Part shown: one piece after another, positions 7,410 to 14,827 of the stretch | Numbering within the stretch: position 1 is the stretch's first letter | Layout of the letters: each line of letters begins with the position of its first letter | Source: Bacteroidia bacterium | GTDB lineage: Bacteria > Bacteroidota > Bacteroidia > JABDFU01 | DNA length: 14,827 bases | Direction: 5' to 3' | NCBI GenBank assembly: GCA_020849195.1 | Contig: JADLGT010000102.1 | Span: 1-14,827 of the forward strand | The notes under the pieces: generated by a model | What the model saw: the letters and a program-made list of their open reading frames with translations, nothing else | Databases searched by the model: none | Told to the model about the DNA's origin: nothing | Program-made: the position numbers and the translations under genes

Positions 7410-8951
7410 TTATTTACTTAACACTTTGAATTCTACTCGGCGATTAAGCTGCCGGCCTTCATCGGTGTCGTTTGTCGCAATCGGGAATTGAAAACCATAG
7501 CCTGCAAAGTTTAAGCGGTCAACCTCAACGCCTTTGCTGATCAGGTAAGAAACAACGGACTGTGCGCGGCTTCCAGAAAGATTTTTGTTGTAAGAAGCGC
7601 TACCTTTATTGTCGGTGTGGCCGGAAATCTCTATTCTAAGTTTTGGATTTGCGCTCATCAGATTATATAGGTTACTTAATTCTATATAGGATTCCGGACG
7701 AAGCGATGCTTTGTCATAGTCGAAAAAAATATTATTTAAAATTACTTTGTTTCCAACTTCTATTTTGTTCAGTTTAATGTTGCGTACAATTTCTTTATAA
7801 GCGGCAGTATCTGTTATGTTTATATTTGTCGAATAAAATAAATATCCGTCAGCATTCACCGTAATATTGTAATTTTTTCCTGAAGGCAATGACACTAAAT
7901 AATTTCCGGTAGCAGCATTGGATTTAATTTCTGATACCCGTTCATTTTTTTGATTGTCGGCTATCTCGATACGTGCCTCTAGTGGTTTGCCGGTAAGCGA
8001 ATCGGTTACTGTTCCTTTAAGCAGAGTAAGAGAGGGACCTTTGGCTTTTATTTTTTTTTGTGGAATAAAAGTAATTTCATAAATATCTTTTTTTCCGGCA
8101 TTGTCTTTATGAAATGAAGAAGAGTAATAGGCTATTTTTCCATTAGCCGCCATTACAAAGAACAGATCATTTTCGGGAGTAGTAATTGGTTCCCCAAGAT
8201 TTAGCGGTTTGCCCCATCTTCCATTTTCAAAAACGCTTTTAAAAATATCATATTGTCCTATCCCTCCGTGCCCTGTCGAACTGAAATACAATGTTTTTCC
8301 GTCGGGGTGAATAAATACACCTTCCTCATTACCTTTGGTGTTTATTTCTGCGCCTATGTTCTGTGCCTTCTGCCAGCCTCCGGATTTTTTATCTTTTGTG
8401 CAATACCAAATATCTCTTCCACCGAGGCCTCCTTCTCGCTCGCTCACAAAATAAATGGTGTTCCCATCGGGAGAAATACTTGCAGAGGACTCGTGCTTAG
8501 GAGAATTTACAGGTTCGGGCATTTTAACAGGAGCCGACCAATCTGTTCCTTTTAAGAAAGACTCCCATATATCTCCGTTGGCATTTGCATCATCTCTGTA
8601 AAGAAGCAGGTGTTGCCCATCGTTGGATATTGCAATGGCAGAATTAAAGCGGTTGGGTTGGTTTATAGATGTAGAAAGTGAATTTGCGGTTTGCCATTTA
8701 TTATTTTTGTACGCTGATGAATAAACATTTTCCTTTCCTTCCTTTTCCTTTTTTATTTCTTTTTCAGAAAATGGTCTTCGTGAAGTAAATATCATTATGC
8801 TGCCATCGGCAGAGATAATCGGTGCGTACTCATCGTAAGGCGAGTTGATCTCTTTTCCGATGTTTGTAATGACAATTTTTATACTGTCGTTCTTTTGTGC
8901 TGTGATGTTGAACCAACAAAGCGCGGCGTAAACAAAAAATATTTTTTTCAC
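7410..8951 (-). CDS. OmpA family protein with PD40 propeller and carboxypeptidase-regulatory-like domain
   Basis: The 513-residue protein has a short signal peptide (about 1-18, ending NITA before Gln19). PD40/WD40-like propeller motifs follow, with cores near 40-56, 102-118, 153-169, 208-224 and 260-277 (for example ISPDGNTIYFVSEREGG). A carboxypeptidase-regulatory-like beta-sandwich spans about 310-385, and the OmpA C-terminal domain about 405-513. The OmpA part has FFDYDKASL (409-417), GHTDNKGS (444-451), NLSGSRAQSV (457-466) and GRQLNRRVE (499-507), the residues that bind peptidoglycan diaminopimelate. This order matches the T9SS protein PorE apart from PorE's N-terminal TPR region, which is missing here. 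There is no lipobox cysteine at the cleavage site. The start is GTG, 12 bases after the PorP stop, so the two genes are surely co-transcribed. Likely role: anchoring a PorP/cargo assembly to the cell wall. Confidence 0.9.
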   Translation of the reverse strand: MKKIFFVYAALCWFNITAQKNDSIKIVITNIGKEINSPYDEYAPIISADGSIMIFTSRRPFSEKEIKKEKEGKENVYSSAYKNNKWQTANSLSTSINQPNRFNSAIAISNDGQHLLLYRDDANANGDIWESFLKGTDWSAPVKMPEPVNSPKHESSASISPDGNTIYFVSEREGGLGGRDIWYCTKDKKSGGWQKAQNIGAEINTKGNEEGVFIHPDGKTLYFSSTGHGGIGQYDIFKSVFENGRWGKPLNLGEPITTPENDLFFVMAANGKIAYYSSSFHKDNAGKKDIYEITFIPQKKIKAKGPSLTLLKGTVTDSLTGKPLEARIEIADNQKNERVSEIKSNAATGNYLVSLPSGKNYNITVNADGYLFYSTNINITDTAAYKEIVRNIKLNKIEVGNKVILNNIFFDYDKASLRPESYIELSNLYNLMSANPKLRIEISGHTDNKGSASYNKNLSGSRAQSVVSYLISKGVEVDRLNFAGYGFQFPIATNDTDEGRQLNRRVEFKVLSK

Positions 8952-8963
8952 AATACGGTTGTG

Positions 8964-10025
8964 TTAGATTCTAGCCCTGGATTTTCCGAACGCGCCCGGA
9001 GAAATATATCGTAATGATATTTCGAAACCTCCACGGGTGGAAGTAATGGTTCTTAATTTAGAAAGATTTACATCATAACTAAAGCCGATTGCGTAGTTTG
9101 AAAACTCAAATTTGGCAGTAGCTATGAATGCGTCCATTGTACGGTAAAAGCCGCCAAGTGAAAAAGCTGCAGGGTTTTTATTATTTGTATAAACCGATCC
9201 TTCTCGCAGAACATATTGAATGGCTAAGCCCGGTGTTATTTCTCTTACTCCTCCTTGCATAAAAATAATATAGGAAGGTTTCAGGATAAGCGGGGTGTTC
9301 TTAAGTCCCAGTGCAGCATCGCCGTGGAAGACCATTTTCATATGCAGATGTTGTGAATTATTTCCATAGTATGAGTACACCGGCTCGTGCGGGTGAAATA
9401 CCGAAAATCCAATATTTATTTTTCTGGCGTTATTGGCCGAGATGTACATTTCATCTGTACCGTAACTATATTGAACACCCGCTCCAAGGTCGAGAAATGA
9501 AAAACTTGTTCCGGTGCCGGGCTCGCCGGTTGCCAGGTTGGCATCATACGACATTCCATTATATTGATTGCCCCAGGTAAGGTTTTCGAACTTCATACTC
9601 CGTTGTCCATAGCCGCACATCAGTCCACCGGACAGAAGGCTTTTCATCGAAATAGGAACAATTCCTGAAAGAGAAACATTGGCCTGTGTTGACGCCATTT
9701 GTGCATCTCCAGCTTTATCGTTAAAAAAATCAATGCCTAAACCAAGGTGGTTTTTTTTGTCCTTCAACAATCTGAATTCTGTTGAAGCGGCAAAAGTTTT
9801 ATATGGCGAACCCACAGCCTGCCACTGGTTCCTATAATTTGTTATAACACGTACATCGTGGTGTACCGCAGCATTTGCAGGGTTCAACTGCAAAGGGGTT
9901 TCGTCAAACTGCGAAAAATGGATGTCCTGTGCAAATACAGTGGAGCTGAATAGAATACAAATGCCTACATTAAGAACTAATGTGCGACCATTATTATTTG
10001 TACTGATAGTTTCTTTTGTTTTCAT
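8964..10025 (-). CDS. PorP/SprF family type IX secretion system outer-membrane protein
   Basis: The protein (353 aa) has an N-terminal signal sequence with a long polar start (1-14), a hydrophobic core (15-31) and probable cleavage after FA (32), before QDIHFSQF. The mature part carries PorP/SprF hallmarks: HFSQFDETPLQLNPA (36-50), YRNQW (64-68) and HLGLGIDFFNDKAG (93-106). Alternating beta-barrel-like strands follow to the C-terminus (ISLRYISPGAFG). PorP/SprF proteins are outer-membrane barrels; SprF is needed to secrete the type B adhesin SprB in Flavobacterium johnsoniae, and SprF-like genes typically sit beside genes for type B cargos, as here. The gene lies 181 bases downstream of such a cargo, across a structured intergenic element, and 12 bases upstream of the OmpA gene. 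Assignment to the family is secure; which cargo it serves is inferred from position. Confidence 0.94.
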   Translation of the reverse strand: MKTKETISTNNNGRTLVLNVGICILFSSTVFAQDIHFSQFDETPLQLNPANAAVHHDVRVITNYRNQWQAVGSPYKTFAASTEFRLLKDKKNHLGLGIDFFNDKAGDAQMASTQANVSLSGIVPISMKSLLSGGLMCGYGQRSMKFENLTWGNQYNGMSYDANLATGEPGTGTSFSFLDLGAGVQYSYGTDEMYISANNARKINIGFSVFHPHEPVYSYYGNNSQHLHMKMVFHGDAALGLKNTPLILKPSYIIFMQGGVREITPGLAIQYVLREGSVYTNNKNPAAFSLGGFYRTMDAFIATAKFEFSNYAIGFSYDVNLSKLRTITSTRGGFEISLRYISPGAFGKSRARI

Positions 10026-10059
10026 CCGTATATGTTTTTAAATTTTTAATTGTCAGATG

Positions 10060-10131
10060 CCTGCCTGTCGGCAGACAGGGTACACCCATGATATTCATTT
10101 GTGTTTGTGATACCATAGGTATCATGGGTGT
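10060..10131 (-). other. Structured intergenic element between cargo and PorP genes (palindrome plus alternative hairpins)
   Basis: Three inverted repeats are packed here. (a) 10060-10079 is an imperfect 20-bp palindrome: 8 of 10 pairs are Watson-Crick, or read locally, CCTGTC 10064-10069 pairs with GACAGG 10074-10079. (b) ACACCCATGATA at 10082-10093 pairs perfectly over 12 bp with 10120-10131. (c) TGATACC at 10108-10114 pairs with GGTATCA at 10118-10124 over a 3-base loop. Hairpins b and c share bases 10120-10124, so they exclude each other. In the minus-strand transcript the element follows the cargo stop by 75 bases and precedes the PorP start by 34. No T-run closes either hairpin, so it is a poor classical terminator. 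An RNA stability element, an attenuator or a dispersed REP-like palindrome are all possible. Confidence 0.6.
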
Positions 10132-10206
10132 TTCGTTTTAAATCAGTTAAGGTTAAATAGATTGTTGAACTCTTTTTTAATTTTGATTTTCTTATCGTTT
10201 TTTTAA

Positions 10207-13200
10207 TTACTTGACTAGTGTGATATTACCATGCTTATTTACCTCAACACCTTTTACTTTAGCTTTTAAGTAATACACAAAAACTGCGGCATCCAACTTT
10301 TCTCCATGATAAGTTCCGTCCCATCCAATTGTTATGTCGTTTGTTGTGAATACTTTTTCGCCCCAGCGGTCAAATATGGCAAATTCAAGATCTGTAATAC
10401 AATTGCCCATAACGTATTCAATTTCATTTTGCCCGTCATTATTAGGTGAAAAGGCTTTTGGTACAAACAGTTCTCCACAAAGTATATCAACTGTAACCGT
10501 CATACAGGCATTGCTCACACACCCCCCTGCATTTCTCGCTTCAACGCAATAGGTTGTTGTTTCTGTTGGTGTTGCAACAGGTGTGGCGCAGGTGTCGCAG
10601 CTTAAACCTGTTGATGGTGTCCATGAATAAGTTGTGCCACCGCCGGCTGTAAGAGTAGTGTTGGTTCCTCTGATGATAGTAATATCTCCGCTGGTAACAA
10701 GCGTTGGTAACGGATTAACAGTTACGGTTATACTTGCAGTATCCGTACATCCGGACCCTACTATTACATTGTATTGTGTTGAAGCTGTGGGACTGACGGT
10801 AATGCTTTGAGTTGTTTGACCATTGCTCCACAAATAAGGAGATCCGCCGGAAGCAGTTAGTATTAGTGTTTGCCCCGCACATATTGGCAAATTACCCGTA
10901 ATAGTTGCGACGGGGGGAGTAGTAACATTTACCAAAAGGGTTTGGGTTGAAGAGCATCCGTTCGCATCTGTTCCGGTTACTGTATATCCGGTAGCGGAGG
11001 TTGGCGAAACCGATATGGAGGGTAATGTATTCCCCGTATTCCATGAATAGGTATTTGCGCCTGAAGCGGTTAGTGTGGTTGCGCTTCCGCTGCAAATGTT
11101 TGTTGTGCCGGCTATACTTACCACCGGCAAAGAATTTATTGTTATGGCAACAGTTCCTGTTGTGGTGCAACTATTGGCTCCGGTTACGGTAACAGTATAT
11201 ACTCCGGACGTACCAGGGGCGGTTGGTGTAATGGATGGGTTCTGCAAATTGCTTGTGTACCCGCCGGGACCCATCCAACTGTACGATGTGCCGGCCGATG
11301 CAGTTAGGTTTAATGTGCCGCCTTCACATACCGGACCATTGGAAGCTGTGGTAATAGTCGGGATCGAGTCAACAGAAATCAAAATACCTGTGCTGTCGGT
11401 ACAACTACCTATACTAACTAAAACCCAGTAAAGAGTGGGAGTTGACGGACTTACAGAAATAACTGAAGTGCTACTTCCATTGCTCCATGAATAAGTGCCT
11501 CCGCCGGAAGCAGTCAGGGTAACGGCATTGCCCGCACAAACTGATGTGTTACCTGCAATTGTCGCTGTTGGGGCATTTAATACTGATACTGCAACTGCTG
11601 ATGTTGCGGTACAACCGGAAGAACCGGTTACGGTTACTGTGTATGTTCCGGAACCTAAAGCTGATATTCCGGTGATCGTTGGGTTTTGAGTTGTGCTTGT
11701 AAAACCATTCGGTCCGGCCCATGAATAGCCTGTTCCACCGCTTGCGTTTAAGTTAAGTGTTGTACCAACGCAAACCATTCCCGAACTTCCGGCCGCTGCG
11801 GGAGGAGCATTTGTAAGCGCAACTGAAACAGTGGAGGTTGCTGAACAGCCTGAAGAAGTTACGATAACCGTATAAGTTCCCGCTGCGGAAGGTGTAGCGT
11901 CTGAAACTGTTGGATTTTGAAGGCTGCTATTGAACCCGTTTGGTCCCGTCCATGAATAAGTTGTACCGCCGGAGGCACTCAGGCTGATTACAGAACCTTC
12001 GCAAACATTGCTTGCGTTAACTGAAGCCGATGCAGCAGGGGACGGTGTTATGCTAATGCTTGTTGTGCTTGTGGCCGAACATCCCGACTCGGTTACAGTA
12101 ACAGTATATACTCCTGCGGCAGCAGGTGTAGCTGCACTCAGTATGGGATTTTGTACGTTGCTAGTAAATCCGTTCGGTCCCGTCCACGAATAAGTCGTAC
12201 CGCCGGAGGAAGTTAAATTTAAAGTAGAACCCTCGCAAACAGGATTGTTGCCGCCTGCAACAGCAACCGGCAATGGCGTAACACTTACTGCAACTGTACT
12301 GGTTGCCGAACAGGTGCCCGAAGTAACGGTAACGGTATAAGTTCCGGCAACTACAGAAGAAACGGTTCCAATTACCGGATTTTGTGAGTTGCTACTATAT
12401 GCGTTTGGTCCCGTCCATGAATAGCTTGTACCGCCGGAGGAAGTTAAATTTAATGCGGCTCCGTCGCACACCGGCCCGTTGCTGCCGGCTGCTGCCGTTA
12501 AGCTCGGATTTATGGAAACATTTACTGTTGATGTTGCAGTACATCCTGAAACAGTAACTGAAACTGTATATGTTCCCGATGCGGCAGCAGTTGCATTTAC
12601 AACACTTGGATTTTGCGATGTACTTGTAAAACCATTGGGGCCCGCCCACGAATAGTTACCTCCTCCGGTAGCGGTGAGCAAAAGTGTTCCACCCAAACAG
12701 GTACTGTTAGATGATGCAGACGCAGAAGGAAGCGGGGTTACATTAACTGTTACAGGGGTTCGTGTAGTGCTAACACAAACCGGGTTGGATACTAATGATG
12801 ATTCTATATAATATGTTGTACTTGTTCCGGGACTTACAGTTAATGGTAATGTACCTACTGAAGTGCCGCCGGTTGATGAAGTAAAAACCTGGTAGGTAAC
12901 ACCTGCATCAGGATTGCTGATAGAGAGAGACGATGATTGTCCGGCACATATAGTACCCAAACTTGCTGATACAGTTGCAGGAGCAGGCGGGGGAGCACAA
13001 GCAATTACCTGACAATGCTGAATTTTAGTTGGCGAAAGATTGTTAACTACAGGAGTGAATGTTGATTCGATGGCTAAGCTAAATTCAGAAAAGCCCGGTG
13101 TTGAGAAAGTCGGGCTGTATGAACCTGTGCCCGGTGTGAGGTTTGTTGATCCGCATCCGGCAGGAACACCTAATTGCCCCGTTGGATCGGTACGGATAAT

Positions 13201-14400
13201 ATTATAATTAAATCCTGTTGATTGCTGATCTGTCATTACCATATAATAGCCCTGGTCGGCTGCCAGTCCTCCTTCCGGCATAATAGATGACAAGCCAATC
13301 GGGGAGTAACCTCTTCCAAATATCAGTGCGCCTGTGCTTTTGTTTATTTTATATATGGCTGTGTAAAAGGCAACCGATAATGGCTCAATCTGCATTCCAA
13401 TAACAGAATAATTGCCGTCTGCGTTTTCCATTATATCCTGAATGATTAGTGTGCGGGGGGGGAAAACCGAACCGTTAATTTTTCTTGTTAATCCTGTTGT
13501 TGATGGGGAAGAACCGGTTCCGTTAAGTGTTACAAGGAATGAATTGAAGTCGTCGTTTCCACCTAAAAGTATATTGCCGTTTGCCAAACATATAGCCGAG
13601 TTAATATTCTGAAACTTGGAGTCTCCTGTTCCCCAACGTCTCATATATGTTAGTGCTCCAGTCTTTGTAGTTTTAATAAGGAGCGAATTGCTTGGATAAT
13701 CTCCATTACTGTTCATAGTACCGCTTCCTTCTGATGATTGTCCGGCAAAAAAATATCCGTCGGACGATTCAGCAACATCGTTAATATAGTGTTCATCCGG
13801 ATTTGCGGTCGGAATGGTCCATACTTTGTTCCATAACAGATTGCCATTAACATCCACTTTAAATCCCATAGCGCTTGATGTATCTACCGTGGAAGCGCTT
13901 ACGCCGTCCCAGAAATAATCTACACCTCCACCTACAAGGAATCCGCCATCAGAAGTTTCTATTACAGCATTGCCAAACTCATTGGATGTTTTTCCTGACG
14001 ACAGGTTAGGCAATTGATATCGTTTGGCCCATAAAACATTTCCATTATCATCAATACGAACCAAAACGGCTCCGCCACTAGAAGATGAACCCGTAATAAT
14101 ATATCCGCCACTGCTTACATTTTTAATGTCGGAAAAATTGGTTGCAACACCACCTGTATAAGATTTTGCCCAAATAATATTTCCGGTATTATCTACCTTT
14201 ATGGTGTTACCAAAAAACGGAAAGAAAGTTGAATTTAGCCCTGTAAATACAAAATCGCCGGCGGGGTTCTCAACCATACCTCCTGCAATGTCAAAACTGG
14301 CGGCATCGTAACTCATCCTGAAAGTTGTTTGTGAATGTAGGCCGCTAGAGGCAAGCGTTAAAAGGGCGAAGACGGCAAAAAGAGATCTGACTTTTTTCAT
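10207..14400 (-). CDS. Large secreted Ig-repeat protein with T9SS type B sorting domain (gliding motility-associated C-terminal domain)
   Basis: The protein (1397 aa) is a cell-surface or secreted T9SS cargo. It has a signal peptide (1-23, cleavage before Gln24). The N-terminal region (about 25-460) has propeller-like repeats of the type 'GNxxWAKxY...GGYIITG' (W77, W124, W190). A first Ig-like domain (about 468-555) is of the kind often found with type B sorting domains. Ten tandem Ig/PKD-like units (556-1305) follow, and then the type B C-terminal domain (1306-1397: LFVPKAFSPNNDGQNE, DRWGEKVF, KHGNITLVK). Nearly every unit has a Cys near its start (V/I-C-x-G) and another 45-53 residues later, consistent with one disulfide each. 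The C-terminal domain directs export through T9SS. The ATG at 14400 lies 38 bases after another type B cargo gene, and PorP/SprF follows, so it probably belongs to one operon. The role is likely adhesion, matrix or motility; no enzymatic domain was seen. Confidence 0.92.
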   Translation of the reverse strand: MKKVRSLFAVFALLTLASSGLHSQTTFRMSYDAASFDIAGGMVENPAGDFVFTGLNSTFFPFFGNTIKVDNTGNIIWAKSYTGGVATNFSDIKNVSSGGYIITGSSSSGGAVLVRIDDNGNVLWAKRYQLPNLSSGKTSNEFGNAVIETSDGGFLVGGGVDYFWDGVSASTVDTSSAMGFKVDVNGNLLWNKVWTIPTANPDEHYINDVAESSDGYFFAGQSSEGSGTMNSNGDYPSNSLLIKTTKTGALTYMRRWGTGDSKFQNINSAICLANGNILLGGNDDFNSFLVTLNGTGSSPSTTGLTRKINGSVFPPRTLIIQDIMENADGNYSVIGMQIEPLSVAFYTAIYKINKSTGALIFGRGYSPIGLSSIMPEGGLAADQGYYMVMTDQQSTGFNYNIIRTDPTGQLGVPAGCGSTNLTPGTGSYSPTFSTPGFSEFSLAIESTFTPVVNNLSPTKIQHCQVIACAPPPAPATVSASLGTICAGQSSSLSISNPDAGVTYQVFTSSTGGTSVGTLPLTVSPGTSTTYYIESSLVSNPVCVSTTRTPVTVNVTPLPSASASSNSTCLGGTLLLTATGGGNYSWAGPNGFTSTSQNPSVVNATAAASGTYTVSVTVSGCTATSTVNVSINPSLTAAAGSNGPVCDGAALNLTSSGGTSYSWTGPNAYSSNSQNPVIGTVSSVVAGTYTVTVTSGTCSATSTVAVSVTPLPVAVAGGNNPVCEGSTLNLTSSGGTTYSWTGPNGFTSNVQNPILSAATPAAAGVYTVTVTESGCSATSTTSISITPSPAASASVNASNVCEGSVISLSASGGTTYSWTGPNGFNSSLQNPTVSDATPSAAGTYTVIVTSSGCSATSTVSVALTNAPPAAAGSSGMVCVGTTLNLNASGGTGYSWAGPNGFTSTTQNPTITGISALGSGTYTVTVTGSSGCTATSAVAVSVLNAPTATIAGNTSVCAGNAVTLTASGGGTYSWSNGSSTSVISVSPSTPTLYWVLVSIGSCTDSTGILISVDSIPTITTASNGPVCEGGTLNLTASAGTSYSWMGPGGYTSNLQNPSITPTAPGTSGVYTVTVTGANSCTTTGTVAITINSLPVVSIAGTTNICSGSATTLTASGANTYSWNTGNTLPSISVSPTSATGYTVTGTDANGCSSTQTLLVNVTTPPVATITGNLPICAGQTLILTASGGSPYLWSNGQTTQSITVSPTASTQYNVIVGSGCTDTASITVTVNPLPTLVTSGDITIIRGTNTTLTAGGGTTYSWTPSTGLSCDTCATPVATPTETTTYCVEARNAGGCVSNACMTVTVDILCGELFVPKAFSPNNDGQNEIEYVMGNCITDLEFAIFDRWGEKVFTTNDITIGWDGTYHGEKLDAAVFVYYLKAKVKGVEVNKHGNITLVK
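10486..12735 (-). repeat. Tandem Ig-like repeat array within the type B cargo gene (10 units, two lengths)
   Basis: The array follows a recurring YSW motif with tryptophans at residues 585, 662, 739, 817, 894, 972, 1042, 1120, 1191 and 1260. Six spacings are 77-78 residues and three are 69-71. The long units carry a GPNGF-type insertion with QNP (for example YSWTGPNGFTS) and 'GTYTVTVT'. The short units replace it with SNG/NTG and 'SxxVSPT'. On DNA the period is about 231 or 210 bases. An exact 26-bp direct repeat lies at 12197-12222 and 12428-12453, exactly 231 bases apart. Open frames on the opposite strand across this region are shadows of the repeats. Confidence 0.85.
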
Positions 14401-14438
14401 TTTCTGCTTGTAGATTTATTTAAGTATTAAATAATTAA

Positions 14439-14827
14439 TCACTTTACCAGTGTAATGTTTCCGTGTTTGCTTACCTCTATCCCGTCAACATTCGCCTTCA
14501 GGTAATAAACAAAAACCGCCGCATCCATTTTTTCACCTCTGAATGATCCATCCCATCCTGTTGCGGGATTTGTGGTATAAAATACCTTTTCACCCCAGCG
14601 ATCGTAAATAGCAAATTCAAGATCCTTGATGCAATTGCCATATATAAATAAGACATCATTCTGTCCGTCGTTGTTGGGCGAGAAGGCTTTCGGAACAAAT
14701 AAGTCTCCGCACGGAAACTCAACAAATACGGTTACAGTGTCAGTTGTAGAGCAACCATTTGCGGTAACAGTAAGGGTATATGTTGTTGTTACAGTTGGTG
14801 AGGCCACCGGCGTAGGACAAGCGGTGC
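14439..14827 (-). CDS. Second T9SS type B cargo protein, C-terminal fragment (5' end beyond the window)
   Basis: The reading frame is open to the right edge and only the last 128 or so residues are visible. It begins within an Ig-like unit (CPTPVASPTVTTTYTLTVTA, then GCSTTDTVTVFVE) and ends in a type B sorting domain: CGDLFVPKAFSPNNDGQND, DRWGEKVFY and KHGNITLVK. A GTG at 14807 lies inside the Ig unit and is not a real start. Over the last 89 residues it matches the downstream cargo at 66 positions, and the preceding Ig unit is also alike (CPTPVASPT against CATPVATPT), so the two genes are tandem paralogues at least at their 3' ends. Only 38 AT-rich bases separate its stop from the next start, with no promoter or terminator seen, so co-transcription is likely. 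How long the protein is and what lies at its N-terminus cannot be known here. Confidence 0.9.
   Translation of the reverse strand, partial: TACPTPVASPTVTTTYTLTVTANGCSTTDTVTVFVEFPCGDLFVPKAFSPNNDGQNDVLFIYGNCIKDLEFAIYDRWGEKVFYTTNPATGWDGSFRGEKMDAAVFVYYLKANVDGIEVSKHGNITLVK

Noticed and set aside
10082..10131. The 12-bp stem considered as a standard terminator of the cargo gene
   Set aside because: On the minus strand it has a 26-base loop and no T-run after it, so it does not meet the usual criteria; it is listed as a structured element instead.
11075..11431. Plus-strand open frames across the Ig array, rich in Val/Pro/Thr
   Set aside because: They are reverse-strand shadows of the repeated Ser/Thr/Gly codons, and similar ones recur at 11495-11689 and 12008-12193 with the repeat period.
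10486..12735. Regular repeats of about 210-231 bases, considered as a CRISPR-like or satellite array
   Set aside because: The repeats are in frame with Ig-like protein units, diverge like coding sequence and lack the short repeat/spacer layout of CRISPR.
14439..14807. Complete 122-residue protein starting with GTG at 14807
   Set aside because: The frame stays open to the window edge and the GTG lies inside an Ig-like unit, so this is the 3' end of a longer gene.

Overview
The window comes from a member of the Bacteroidota. Three things point there: a DUF2723 membrane protein, a type IX secretion (T9SS) locus with PorP/SprF, OmpA and 'gliding motility-associated C-terminal' proteins, and A-rich leaders without clear Shine-Dalgarno sequences together with a TAnnTTTG-type -7 box. 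The genus cannot be named from this sequence. No rRNA, tRNA, CRISPR array, insertion sequence or phage gene was seen, and no stretch longer than about 200 bases lacks a gene.

Layout. (1) Positions 1-1000, plus strand: the last codons of a possible upstream gene, a candidate Bacteroidota promoter, then two small exported cysteine-rich proteins (238-573 and 625-942). They probably form one transcript ending at a 15-bp perfect stem terminator (961-1000). Neither has a name I can defend; the second looks like a secreted metallothionein-like metal binder. (2) 1117-4413, plus strand: a full-length DUF2723 protein (GT117/TMEM260-like, putative protein O-mannosyltransferase), convergent with the next block. 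(3) 14827-4449, all minus strand, in transcription order: the 3' end of a T9SS type B cargo gene; a second cargo gene of 1397 residues with a propeller-like N-terminus, an Ig-like array and a type B sorting domain; a structured intergenic element; a PorP/SprF protein; an OmpA/PD40 protein; a TPR sensor histidine kinase; and a LuxR-type response regulator.

How they fit together. The minus-strand block reads as a cargo-plus-outer-membrane module. The large Ig-repeat proteins would cross the outer membrane by T9SS, the PorP/SprF protein is the type of partner that type B cargos need, and the OmpA protein can tie the assembly to peptidoglycan. The kinase/regulator pair directly downstream may sense the state of the envelope or of this module, but that rests on position only. 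The DUF2723 enzyme could glycosylate exported proteins, including these, which is also an inference.

Most notable: the unnamed Cys-rich gene pair; the 10060-10131 element, with an imperfect palindrome and two mutually exclusive hairpins between cargo and PorP; the tandem paralogous type B cargos; and the two-period Ig array with an exact 26-bp DNA repeat exactly one unit apart. Everything here belongs to recognisable Bacteroidota themes. I do not see clear proof of a wholly new system.
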